Shown here one piece after another: positions 1 to 8,224 of a stretch of 30,807 bases of DNA. The DNA comes from CAZXVW01 sp964644025 (GTDB lineage Bacteria; Acidobacteriota; Terriglobia; Bryobacterales; Bryobacteraceae). The stretch's first letter is position 1; every line of letters starts with the position of its first letter. Location: assembly GCA_964644025.1 (NCBI GenBank), contig CAZXVW010000027.1:1-30807 (forward strand). Reading direction: 5' to 3'. The notes beneath the pieces were generated by a model, which saw only the letters and a list, made by a program, of their open reading frames with translations, was not told where the DNA came from and did not search any database. A program made the translations under genes and the position numbers.

Positions 1-1964
1 TTGAGCTCGACGGGCCCGGAGCGGGGGCGGATCCGGGGCCAGCCTACCTGACCTTCGCCGCGTACCGTGGCGAGCGGGCGGTTGTCAGTGGAGGTGTGCC
101 TGTGACTGGCTGGCAGAAACTCGAGCCCGCGCCGCCGGCACTGCCTGCCACCGCCGTGGGTAAGGTTTGGGTGGCCCCCATTCCGGAAGGCTTGGAACGC
201 TTCTCCACGTTGTTCGACACTCACGGCCGGCTGCCCCGCGCCCGGTCCGACGGCTTTGTGCCGGTCAAACGGGGCGACAAGCATACTCTCTACTTCCCGC
301 CGGGGCGCCTCAAGAACTGGGACAATCTCGAGGATATCGAAATTCACGTCCGGCCCTCCTATCCCTGGGTGACCAATATGCTTCCCCTCGCGTCGGTCGA
401 CGAGGCAGCCGGGGTGGCGAAAACTGCCGTTTCCGCCTCCTATCAGATCGGGCCTCTGCCATCATGGGTCCACAATCCCTCGGGCGCGTCGGTATGGGTG
501 GAGAATGTTGTCGAAGCCCTCGATGAACCCGGCGAATGGGTGGTGAATACGCGGGCGCGGAAGATCTACCTGTGGCCTCGCGACCCCGGCCCAGATGGCT
601 CTCCCCGCAACATCCTCGCCCCCGGCGTCACCGAGCTGATCCGCATCGAAGGGGACATCGACTACGAGGGGCCCGCCGACACCCCGGCAAGTGGAATCGC
701 TTTCTCTGGTCTGACATTTACCCATGCCGACCGCCGGCCCTGGAGGACGGAGGAAGACCGTTTAGGCTGGGGGCTGCAGCACGACTGGGAAATGTTCGAT
801 CGCCCCACCGCCATGGTACGCCTGAGGGGCGCCGAGCACTGCCGCATCACCGGCTGCCGCTTCGTCGATTCCGGCGGCACCGGCGTGCGGCTCGATCTGC
901 ACGCCCAGCGCAACCGCATCGAAGACTGCGAATTCGCCCATCTTGGAGGGGCCGGAATTCTGGTGGCCGGCTACGGCCCCGGCACGAAGGACGCCAACCA
1001 TCACAACAGCGTTCTCAACAACCACATCCACGGCATCGGCGAAATCTCATGGCATGCCGCGGGCATCTGGGCGTGGCAAAGCGGGCACAACTACATCGCC
1101 CATAACTACGTTCATCACTGCCCTTATAGCGCCATCCTTATCACCGGCCGGATTACGCCGGACCGGGCACCGGCCGCGGAAGGTGGTCGCACAGTCCGTC
1201 GCCAGGAAATTCCACCCGAGGACAGAACAAACGTGCGGCAAACTTACGAGAACTGGAAAATTCGCGAGAGGTACAATCACTCCCGCCGCAATGTAGTGGA
1301 ATACAACGAGATCACGCACTCCGTGCAGAAGCTGTCTGATGGCAATGCCATCTATGTATCCGGAGCCGGGACGGGGAACATCATTCGCTACAACTACTTA
1401 CATGAGAACGTGTCGCGTTCCCTGCCGGCGGTGATCCGTTGCGACGACGACCAGCACGAGACTCTGATCTACGGCAACATTGTGTACCGCAACTATGGCT
1501 TCTCCGCCCAGATCATCTCCAAGGGCATCAACCACATCATCAATAACTTTATCGTGGCCCCCATGACGGCGCCCCGATCGGGATATATCAGCTTCAGGTG
1601 CAACCGGGTGACTGACTCCAAAGTGCGCCACAACATCTTGATCGCCCACCCCTCCGGCGGGAACGCTTATGGTGAAAGGCCGCGGCTGGGGAGCGAAGGT
1701 GGCGATCCTAAAGTAACTGACACTCAGATGGATGCCAACCTTTACTATCACCCAACGGACCCGAGCTGGATGGATGAGCACTTCGAGAAGATGCGAGCGA
1801 TCGGCAAGGAGCGGTCGAGCCTCTTCGCGGACCCCCTGTTCGTCGACCCCGAAAGCGAGGACTTCACCTTCCAGGACGGCAGCCCCGCTCCGGCCCTTGG
1901 CATCGAGCCGCTGGATGTATCCAGGATGGGAATGCGGAAGAAGAGCCCTTCTGGCGAGCCATGA
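1..1964 (+). CDS. Right-handed parallel beta-helix secreted protein, 5'-truncated
   Basis: This is the 3' part of a gene that begins before the window. The reading frame is open from base 3 without a stop. The residues ahead of the first possible start (a GTG at 96) read like normal protein (PAYLTFAAYRGERAVVSGG), so that GTG is not the true start. About 650 residues are visible. Asn/Gly/His-rich strand repeats of the parallel beta-helix type run from roughly residue 235 to 500 of the visible part, for example CRITGCRFVDSGGTGV and NYIAHNYVHHC. The segment GEWVVNTRARKIYLWP ahead of the helix resembles the GEWYxD...LYYWP region common in beta-helix carbohydrate-active proteins such as GH141 and relatives. 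That family link is from memory and tentative. The protein probably acts on an extracellular polysaccharide. The fucosidase gene follows 46 bases downstream on the same strand, so co-transcription is likely. Confidence 0.85.
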   Translation, partial: ELDGPGAGADPGPAYLTFAAYRGERAVVSGGVPVTGWQKLEPAPPALPATAVGKVWVAPIPEGLERFSTLFDTHGRLPRARSDGFVPVKRGDKHTLYFPPGRLKNWDNLEDIEIHVRPSYPWVTNMLPLASVDEAAGVAKTAVSASYQIGPLPSWVHNPSGASVWVENVVEALDEPGEWVVNTRARKIYLWPRDPGPDGSPRNILAPGVTELIRIEGDIDYEGPADTPASGIAFSGLTFTHADRRPWRTEEDRLGWGLQHDWEMFDRPTAMVRLRGAEHCRITGCRFVDSGGTGVRLDLHAQRNRIEDCEFAHLGGAGILVAGYGPGTKDANHHNSVLNNHIHGIGEISWHAAGIWAWQSGHNYIAHNYVHHCPYSAILITGRITPDRAPAAEGGRTVRRQEIPPEDRTNVRQTYENWKIRERYNHSRRNVVEYNEITHSVQKLSDGNAIYVSGAGTGNIIRYNYLHENVSRSLPAVIRCDDDQHETLIYGNIVYRNYGFSAQIISKGINHIINNFIVAPMTAPRSGYISFRCNRVTDSKVRHNILIAHPSGGNAYGERPRLGSEGGDPKVTDTQMDANLYYHPTDPSWMDEHFEKMRAIGKERSSLFADPLFVDPESEDFTFQDGSPAPALGIEPLDVSRMGMRKKSPSGEP

Positions 1965-2010
1965 CAACCAACTGCGACGCCGCAAGACCTGAACAAGGAA
2001 CTGGAACAAA

Positions 2011-3852
2011 ATGAATCACGCCAGCAGACTGAAGTGGCGCGGAGCCCTGTTGTTGACCCTCTGCCTGGCGGCCTCGTGCGGACGCCAGGGCCAGAACGAA
2101 ACCTCCGTCGATTCCGTGACACAGACCGGAACCACGGCGGATTTCGGCCGGACCGATCCATCGGCCTACACCCCCGCCGTCCGGGCGAACATGAAGAAGC
2201 TCTACGAGGACAAATTCGGCCTGTTCGTCCACTTCGGCCCGTACGCCCAGTTGGGGGGAGTCTGGAAAGGCAAGCAGGTAGCGGCCGAATGGATCATGCG
2301 CCGCGCCTTCATCCCTGTCAAGGAATACGAACAGCACGCCGCCGCGCTGTTCAAGCCCGAGAAGTTCGATGCCGCCCGCTGGGTCGACATCGCCGAGCAG
2401 GCGGGCATGAGATTCATCGTCATCACGGCGAAGCATCACGACGGCTTCGCCATGTTTGATTCCTTCCACCCGTACAACATCGTTGACTTCGCCGGCTTCG
2501 GCCGGGACATCCTGAAAGAACTCTCGCTGGAGTGCGCCGAGCGTGGCATGAAGTTCGGCTTCTACTACTCGCAGAGCCAGGACTGGCACGAAGAAGGCGG
2601 CGTGGGGAATCACTGGGACTTCGAGGGCGTCACGAAACCCCAGGAAAAGTTCGACGCTTATTTTCAAGGAAAGGTCGTACCTCAAATCAAGGAGTTGACC
2701 AGCAACTACGGTGACATCTTCATGGTCTGGTTCGACACGCCCGTTCAAATGGACGACGAGAAGTGCCGGCGCCTGATGGCGATCGTCGCGAACAACCAGC
2801 CCGGTGCCCTGGTGAACTCCAGGCTCGGCCGCGGCTACGGCCACTTCCCGGTCGCCATTGACAACGGGCACACGCCCAGCGTGAGCACCGCCGCCTGGCT
2901 CCCGGACCTGAAGATTCCCTGGCAGACGCATGAATCCGTGACGCAACGCGGATGGGGATACACCACCTACGGAGGCGAAAACGACCGCTCCGCCGAGTAC
3001 ACCGACTTCATCTACAGCCTCTGCCGGATCGTCTGCTACGGCGGCGTCTACCTGCTGAACGTCGGCCCCCGGCCCGACGGAACCATCCCCGAGTCGCAGG
3101 TCAACACGCTGCGCGCGATCGGCGAATGGCTGGAGGTCAACGGCGAAGCCATCTACGGCGCCGGCCCCAGCCCCCTCAAGTTTCCGCCCTATGCGATTAC
3201 CTCCAAGCCGGGCAAGCTCTACCTCCATCTTCGGGATCGGGACCTGGAAGACGACTACGTGGAGCTAACCGGGATCCTCTCCAAGGTGAGAAACGCCTAT
3301 TGCCTGGCCGACCCGGCCAAACAGCCCCTGGAGGTGGACCAGGCCGGCGACCGGATTCGGGTCCGCCTCCCGGCCAGGCTGAGACAGCCTCGCGTAACCG
3401 TCGTGGTGCTCGAGATAGCCGATGAGACGGCCGCGGTGGCCGATGAAACCTTGCAGCAAGACCAGGACGGCGTGATCCGGCTGCCCGTTTCCAAATGCGA
3501 ATTCGCCACCCGCCGGATCAGCTACGACTACGAACGGCAGGTGACCCATCGCTGGGGAGAGAACACCAAACAAGGCCTCATCTGGACGGTCAACGTGCGC
3601 CGGCCGGGCGCCTTCCGGGTCATCAGCGAGGACAATGGAGATTCGGATTACATCTACGAACTCATCACCGCGGACGATTCGCTGGCCCTCGACGCCAGCG
3701 GAAACATCGGAGAGCTAACCCGCAAGACACACGATGGGACCATCAGAATCGAAAAGGCTGGCGTCCAGAAAATCTATGCCCGTCCCAAAAAGCGAGCCGC
3801 CGACAGCCGTCGCTACGAATTCAAAGGCTTGGAGCTCGTACCGGTAGAGTGA
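2011..3852 (+). CDS. GH29 alpha-L-fucosidase, probable lipoprotein
   Basis: The 613-residue product should hydrolyse terminal alpha-L-fucose from glycans. It starts with a signal peptide ending LCLAASC, so C23 may be lipidated; the lipobox is not perfect. The GH29 catalytic barrel begins around residue 60 (KFGLFVHFGPY) and includes WVDIAEQAGMRFIVITAKHHDGFAMFDS. The expected nucleophile is D242 in GDIFMVWFD. The barrel extends to about residue 365 (VYLLNVGPRPDG), followed by C-terminal beta-rich domains. The ATG at 2011 is preceded by AAGGA about 11 bases upstream. It follows the beta-helix gene by 46 bases and probably shares its transcript. The family is clear; the linkage and natural substrate are not. 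Confidence 0.93.
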   Translation: MNHASRLKWRGALLLTLCLAASCGRQGQNETSVDSVTQTGTTADFGRTDPSAYTPAVRANMKKLYEDKFGLFVHFGPYAQLGGVWKGKQVAAEWIMRRAFIPVKEYEQHAAALFKPEKFDAARWVDIAEQAGMRFIVITAKHHDGFAMFDSFHPYNIVDFAGFGRDILKELSLECAERGMKFGFYYSQSQDWHEEGGVGNHWDFEGVTKPQEKFDAYFQGKVVPQIKELTSNYGDIFMVWFDTPVQMDDEKCRRLMAIVANNQPGALVNSRLGRGYGHFPVAIDNGHTPSVSTAAWLPDLKIPWQTHESVTQRGWGYTTYGGENDRSAEYTDFIYSLCRIVCYGGVYLLNVGPRPDGTIPESQVNTLRAIGEWLEVNGEAIYGAGPSPLKFPPYAITSKPGKLYLHLRDRDLEDDYVELTGILSKVRNAYCLADPAKQPLEVDQAGDRIRVRLPARLRQPRVTVVVLEIADETAAVADETLQQDQDGVIRLPVSKCEFATRRISYDYERQVTHRWGENTKQGLIWTVNVRRPGAFRVISEDNGDSDYIYELITADDSLALDASGNIGELTRKTHDGTIRIEKAGVQKIYARPKKRAADSRRYEFKGLELVPVE

Positions 3853-3996
3853 TGTTCTCTGCTGGCAACCGGCACGTTCATCCGGGCCGGCATCACGCGG
3901 TTCTACATCGCCACCGAACCGCCGCGCTCGCCGGCGCGCCAGTGGGCGTTCTGCTGGAAGCCGGCCGGGCTGGTGGTTGATCCCCCGCGTTTCTAA
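3853..3996 (+). pseudogene. In-frame coding-like tail after the fucosidase stop (possible gene remnant)
   Basis: After the fucosidase TGA the same frame stays open for 47 more codons to a TAA at 3994. Its third codon positions are mostly G or C, like real genes here. The translation is protein-like, with segments such as TRFYIATEPP and WKPAGLVVDPPRF. I do not recognise the family. It could be the C-terminal remnant of a deleted gene, a stop-codon readthrough extension, or chance in GC-rich DNA. No independent start or ribosome binding site is seen. Confidence 0.25.
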
Positions 3997-4544
3997 TCAC
4001 CGTTATCGGTAGACTTGTAACGCCGGAGGAACGGGTGGAAGCCGGCTTTTTCCAGGCCGGTCCGCAACTCGCTCAACTGCTCGTTGTTCTCGATCGGGCC
4101 CACCAGGACACGATAGCTGCGCTCGTCAGGCCCGGTGGCGATCCGCGGGGTGAACTGCTTGCGGGCCAGATACTCGGCGAAGACTTCGGCAATGCCCCGG
4201 TCGGCGGCGGCCACCTGCAGAAACAGTTGGCCCGGTTCCGGCTCGTAGAAATAGGAGTCAAAGGGCGGGGGCACGGCCGGAGCAGGCGCCGGCCGGGAGG
4301 GTTCCGAGGCCGTATGCTTTTCCGGCGTGGTGGCCGGCGTCTTCTCACCGGCCGCATCCACCACCAGGACGTTCTCTGGGGGAGCGGTTTGCGCGGTGGC
4401 GGTCACTGGCGCCACGACAACTCGGCCGACAACGTAAGATACCGCGGCAAAGGTGGCCACCAGCATCAGCAGCATGAACAGAGCCACTGTCAACTGGCGG
4501 AAGCCAAGGACAACCGTGAATTCTCCCTGCGATGCATCCTTCAT
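3993..4544 (-). CDS. SPOR-domain inner-membrane protein
   Basis: The 183-residue product has a short cytoplasmic N-terminus, one membrane segment at about residues 19-40, and a Pro/Ala/Thr-rich periplasmic linker to about residue 100. A C-terminal SPOR fold follows at about 105-178 (FLQVAAADRG...YRVLVGPIENNEQLSELRTGLEKAGFHPFLRR). SPOR domains bind denuded peptidoglycan, often at division sites. I chose the ATG at 4544 because AGGAGC lies 6 bases upstream. A GTG 36 bases further upstream (4580) has no proper ribosome binding site. The gene follows cdsA on the same strand after 138 bases. The function beyond peptidoglycan binding cannot be assigned. Confidence 0.88.
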   Translation of the reverse strand: MKDASQGEFTVVLGFRQLTVALFMLLMLVATFAAVSYVVGRVVVAPVTATAQTAPPENVLVVDAAGEKTPATTPEKHTASEPSRPAPAPAVPPPFDSYFYEPEPGQLFLQVAAADRGIAEVFAEYLARKQFTPRIATGPDERSYRVLVGPIENNEQLSELRTGLEKAGFHPFLRRYKSTDNGD

Positions 4545-4682
4545 GGTACGGCTCCTGTGATGGTTTCTCTTCTTAGCCACTCCATCGGCAGAGCTAAGGT
4601 ATTTGATTAGGGTGGACTAAGAAATTACCCTTGGTGCTGGGCTGGACTTGGTTCTATTATCCGGGGAGGGGCAATCCTAAGG

Positions 4683-5456
4683 TTACGGTTGCTGGATCCA
4701 TTGCAGCCAAAAGTAGACCACCGGCAGCGAGAAGAGGTTGCTGTCCAGGCGGTCCAGCCAGCCCCCGTGCCCCGGGAGCCAGGTGCCGCTGTCCTTGACG
4801 CCGGCGCCACGTTTAATCGCCGATTCGGAGAGGTCGCCGAGCTGTCCGGCCAGGTTGGCCACCAGCGTCAAAGCGACGGTTTCAGCAACAGTGATGCCGG
4901 GCACGAAGCGAGTGAGGTAAGCGACGCCAAAGGCCAGCGACGCCGCCACCGAAGCCACGCTGCCTTCCCATGTTTTGCTGGGACTGAGTTTCGGCGCCAG
5001 TTTGTGGCGGCCCGCGGCGCGGCCCACGTAGTAGGCAGCGGTGTCGCCGATCCAGCCGAGCACCAGGGCGAAGAACAGCCAGTGGGGGCTCATCTCGCGC
5101 AAGGCAATGGCGCACCGCCACGGGCCGAAGATGTAGATGACACCGAAACCCAGGATGGCCGCGCGCGGCAGCACGGCGGCCAGGTCATCGTTATGCAACG
5201 ACAAAGCCAGCAGGGCCAGCAGTAGCAGCGTGACCACCAGCACTCCATGGGAAGGAACCAGTAAAACGAGCAAGCCCGCTGCGTATCCCAGCGGACCGGC
5301 GGTGGAGATGCCGTAGTGACGGACGAGCCCGCGGTACTCGTGAAAGCACAGCAACGCCGCCGCAGCCGCAGCCGCTGCGACCGCCGCCGGGTGAGCGCGA
5401 AAAATCAGGTAGATCACCGGGGGAAGCAGGATGGCGGCGGTCAGGATGCGCTTCAT
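4683..5456 (-). CDS. cdsA: Phosphatidate cytidylyltransferase CdsA
   Basis: This 257-residue integral membrane enzyme makes CDP-diacylglycerol from phosphatidate and CTP, the precursor of membrane phospholipids. Several hydrophobic segments span the first 200 residues. The GWIGDTAAYYVGR and SPSKTWEGS motifs (about 134-166) and the CdsA signature (S212 to D238, with IKR, KD, GHGGWLDRLDS) are complete. The ATG at 5456 overlaps the uppS stop as TAATG. The frame is open for 50 more codons upstream, but that stretch is shadow sequence inside uppS. The length and the uppS-cdsA coupling are typical of the family. The usual next gene, dxr, is not present downstream. Confidence 0.95.
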   Translation of the reverse strand: MKRILTAAILLPPVIYLIFRAHPAAVAAAAAAAALLCFHEYRGLVRHYGISTAGPLGYAAGLLVLLVPSHGVLVVTLLLLALLALSLHNDDLAAVLPRAAILGFGVIYIFGPWRCAIALREMSPHWLFFALVLGWIGDTAAYYVGRAAGRHKLAPKLSPSKTWEGSVASVAASLAFGVAYLTRFVPGITVAETVALTLVANLAGQLGDLSESAIKRGAGVKDSGTWLPGHGGWLDRLDSNLFSLPVVYFWLQWIQQP

Positions 5457-6292
5457 TATTTCGGGGAAGCGCCCACTGCGCCGATCAATTGGTTCCCGGG
5501 CGGCGCCGCTGCCATCGCATCGCTGTCGAGCCCTCCGAAGCGCCGGTCGCGCCGCTGGTATTCGCGGATGGCCAGGAGGAGGTCCGTACGGCGGAAGTCG
5601 GGCCACAGGGTTTGCGTCACGTAGAGTTCCGCGTAAGCGATTTGCCAGAGCAAAAAATTACTGATCCGCATTTCCCCGGAAGTTCGGATCAGCAAGTCGG
5701 GATCGGGCAAGCCCGCCGTATAGAGCTTGCCGGCGATGGCCTGCTCGTCCACCCGGAAGCCCTCCGGCCGGCGGGTGCGGGCCTCTTCGATGAGGGCGTT
5801 GACGGCGTCGGCGATCTCGGCGCGGCCGCCGTAATTGATGGCGAGGTTCACCTGCAATCCGGTGTTGGCGGCCGTCCGTCGCATGGCCGATTCCAGGTCG
5901 GCGTGAACCTGAGGCGGAAGCCCGGCCAGCCGTCCAATGGCCCTCATCCGGATGTTGTTCTTTATGAGGTTCGGGATCTCTTTCCTGACATAGGTATGGA
6001 GCAGGCTCCAAAGCGTTTCGACTTCGCTGCGGGGGCGCTTCCAGTTCTCGACGGAAAAGGCATACAGCGTCAGCGCCTCAATACCCATCCGCGCGCAGGT
6101 CTCCACGGTGTCGCGCACGGCACCGATACCCGCCTTGTGGCCGGCGACTCGCGGAAGGTTGCGGCGCCGGGCCCAGCGGCCGTTGCCATCCATGATGATG
6201 GCGATGTGCCGCGGCAGCCGGCCGGGGTCGAGCGACCGCGCCAGGGCGTAGTCCTTCTCCTCCGGCTTCAGCGATTCCAGTAAGGCCTGCAT
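5456..6292 (-). CDS. uppS: Isoprenyl (undecaprenyl) diphosphate synthase UppS
   Basis: This cis-prenyltransferase of 278 residues condenses isopentenyl diphosphate onto an allylic diphosphate to make the undecaprenyl carrier lipid for cell wall synthesis. The catalytic Asp is D35 in IMDGNGRWA. The FSVENWKRP motif lies near residue 79. The C-terminal signature DLLIRTSGEMRISNFLLWQIAYAEL starts at about residue 199, with WPDF following. It is about 25 residues longer than usual, mostly in a C-terminal extension after residue 252. The ATG at 6292 has only a weak upstream AGGGA. The gene is translationally coupled to cdsA and diverges from the GNAT gene. Confidence 0.95.
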   Translation of the reverse strand: MQALLESLKPEEKDYALARSLDPGRLPRHIAIIMDGNGRWARRRNLPRVAGHKAGIGAVRDTVETCARMGIEALTLYAFSVENWKRPRSEVETLWSLLHTYVRKEIPNLIKNNIRMRAIGRLAGLPPQVHADLESAMRRTAANTGLQVNLAINYGGRAEIADAVNALIEEARTRRPEGFRVDEQAIAGKLYTAGLPDPDLLIRTSGEMRISNFLLWQIAYAELYVTQTLWPDFRRTDLLLAIREYQRRDRRFGGLDSDAMAAAPPGNQLIGAVGASPK

Positions 6293-6362
6293 CAGGTCAA
6301 TTCCCTATAGTACACTGCCATTTTATCGCGGGTCTAACCGCTCCCAACCGCTGATATCCGAC

Positions 6363-6827
6363 ATGAAGATCGTCATTCGTCCGGCACGGGCGGCCGATGC
6401 CGCGGTGATCGCGGAACACAACCGGGCCATGGCCGCTGAAACTGAGGGCCTGCAATTGGAGGCCGCCGTCGCCGCCGAGGGCGTCAAAGCGGTGCTGGAA
6501 GATCCGGGTAAGGGTTTCTACACCGTCGCCGAGGCCGGAGGGCGCCTCATCGGACAGATGATGATCACTTTCGAGTGGAGCGACTGGCGCAACGGCGTCT
6601 TCTGGTGGATTCAGAGCGTCTACGTGCAGCCGGAGTTCCGCGGCCGGGGCGTGTTCGGCGAGCTGTACCGGCACATTCTCGCCCTGGCCCGCGCCGACCG
6701 CACGGTTTGCGGCGTTCGGCTTTACGTAGAAGCCGGAAACGACCGCGCCCGGCGCGTGTACGAGCATCTCGGCATGCGGCGGACCTCCTACGGCATCTAC
6801 GAGGTTGATTTTGTGCTCGGGCGCTGA
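6363..6827 (+). CDS. GNAT-family N-acetyltransferase
   Basis: The 154-residue protein covers one complete GNAT domain. The acetyl-CoA-binding motif A is VQPEFRGRGVFGELY, near residue 91. Motif B-like residues follow around LYVEAGNDRARRVYEHLGMRR. The acceptor substrate cannot be predicted. The gene diverges from uppS across a 70-base gap that must hold both promoters. It ends 78 bases before the PduS-like gene, so the two may or may not be co-transcribed. No clear Shine-Dalgarno sequence precedes the ATG. Confidence 0.92.
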   Translation: MKIVIRPARAADAAVIAEHNRAMAAETEGLQLEAAVAAEGVKAVLEDPGKGFYTVAEAGGRLIGQMMITFEWSDWRNGVFWWIQSVYVQPEFRGRGVFGELYRHILALARADRTVCGVRLYVEAGNDRARRVYEHLGMRRTSYGIYEVDFVLGR

Positions 6828-6905
6828 GGACCACGCCGCCGGAACGCCCGCCGCACAGCCGATGCGCTAAGCTAACCACAGGGCGGTTCTGATCGGCTTG
6901 AGATC

Positions 6906-8216
6906 ATGCTGAGTGAGACTTTGAAGAAAATGGGCGTCGTCGGCGCCGGCGGCGCCGGGTTCCCGACCTACGTGAAAGCGGCCGCGCAGGTCGAGTTCAT
7001 GTTGGCGAACGGCGCCGAGTGCGAGCCACTCATTCATAAAGATTTCGAATTGATGTGTCATTTTCCGGACGGGATCGTTCATGGCATGCGGCTGATGATG
7101 GAGGCCACCGGCGCCCGGCAGGGCAAGTTCGGGATCAAGGCGAAGAACCGGAAAGCGATCCAGGCCATTGAGAAGGAGGCGGCTCCGGCGGGCATCGAAA
7201 TGGTCCTGCTGGACGATTATTATCCTGCCGGGGATGAATACGAACTGGTTCATACCGCCACTGGCCGGCTGATTCCGCCCGCCGGGATTCCGTTGGCAGT
7301 CGGCTGCGTGGTCAACAACGTCGAAACACTCTACAACGTTCACCAGGCGAGCGACAATGTCCCGGTGACGCGGAAGTTCGTTTGCGTCGCCGGAGCGGTT
7401 CGCCGGCCGAAATCTTTTTGGGTTCCGGTGGGCACGGCGTTTCGTGATCTGATCGAAATTGCCGGCGGGGCGGCGACGCCCGAGTTCGGCGTCTTCGTCA
7501 GCGGGCTGATGATGGGCCACCTCACCTTTGATCTTGACGAGGTGGTCACCAAGACCACGGGCGGCCTCATCCTGCTGCCGAAGGACCACTACCTGGTGGC
7601 GCGCAAGAGCCAGCCGGCGGAGGTGATGAGCCGGATCGGCAAATCCGCCTGCGATCAATGCAGCTATTGCACCGAGCTGTGTCCGCGCTACCTGCTCGGC
7701 TACGAGGTGATGCCGCACAAGGTAATGCGGAGTTTGGGCTTCACGCTCTCGGGCGGGGAGAACTGGAACCAGTGGGCGGCGCTATGCTGCGCCTGCGGGC
7801 TTTGCACACTGTATTCCTGCCCGGAGGGCCTGTTCCCGAAGGAGGCCTGCGACAGGGCGAAGGCCGACTTAAAGGCGGCGGGCGTCCGCTTCGAGAAGCA
7901 GAACGAGCCGCATGTGCACCCGATGAAAGAGAGCCGGCGCGTTCCGCTGGTGATGCTGCGGCGCCGGCTCAAGATTGAGGAGTATGAGACCGAGACGCCG
8001 TACGAGGCGGTGGAATGGCGCCCGAGGCAGGTCCGGCTGCTGCTGTCCCAGCATGTTGGCAAGCCGGCGGCCCCGGTGGTGAAGGAGGGTCAGCGGGTCG
8101 CCGCCGGCGATGAGGTGGCCGCGGTGGGGGAAAAGGAACTGGGCGCCAGCGTTCACGCGAGCATTGACGGCGTGGTGAGCGCGGTCACGGACCGGTTCAT
8201 CGAAATTCAAGCGTAG
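6906..8216 (+). CDS. PduS/RnfC-like Fe-S flavoprotein (microcompartment cobalamin reductase type)
   Basis: The 436-residue protein begins with the glycine-rich nucleotide/FMN-binding region of the RnfC/NuoF-51K fold (GVVGAGGAGFPTYVKA, then NGAECEPLIHKD). An SLBB-like middle follows at about 155-215. Two [4Fe-4S] motifs come next: C249-x2-C252-x2-C255-x3-C259, and C294-x2-C297-x2-C300-x4-C305. The C-terminal 80 residues resemble the RnfC barrel-sandwich domain (VKEGQRVAAGDEVAAVGE). In propanediol-utilising bacteria PduS reduces the corrinoid cofactor of diol dehydratase and docks to the shell protein PduT. Here the PduT homologue is the next gene, 8 bases away, which supports PduS rather than RnfC, since RnfC is normally encoded beside other rnf subunits. 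No corrinoid enzyme is visible in the window, so the electron acceptor is open. Confidence 0.87.
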   Translation: MLSETLKKMGVVGAGGAGFPTYVKAAAQVEFMLANGAECEPLIHKDFELMCHFPDGIVHGMRLMMEATGARQGKFGIKAKNRKAIQAIEKEAAPAGIEMVLLDDYYPAGDEYELVHTATGRLIPPAGIPLAVGCVVNNVETLYNVHQASDNVPVTRKFVCVAGAVRRPKSFWVPVGTAFRDLIEIAGGAATPEFGVFVSGLMMGHLTFDLDEVVTKTTGGLILLPKDHYLVARKSQPAEVMSRIGKSACDQCSYCTELCPRYLLGYEVMPHKVMRSLGFTLSGGENWNQWAALCCACGLCTLYSCPEGLFPKEACDRAKADLKAAGVRFEKQNEPHVHPMKESRRVPLVMLRRRLKIEEYETETPYEAVEWRPRQVRLLLSQHVGKPAAPVVKEGQRVAAGDEVAAVGEKELGASVHASIDGVVSAVTDRFIEIQA

Positions 8217-8224
8217 GAGCAGGA

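Noticed and set aside
96..98. GTG at 96 as the start of the beta-helix gene
   Set aside because: The frame is open to the window edge and the upstream residues fit the family, so the gene is cut by the window rather than starting here.
5457..5606. N-terminal extension of CdsA
   Set aside because: These 50 codons lie inside uppS and read as Arg/Pro-rich shadow. The ATG at the TAATG overlap begins the hydrophobic N-terminus.
6906..8216. RnfC subunit of a respiratory Rnf complex
   Set aside because: No other rnf gene is adjacent, while a PduT-like shell gene is coupled 8 bases downstream.
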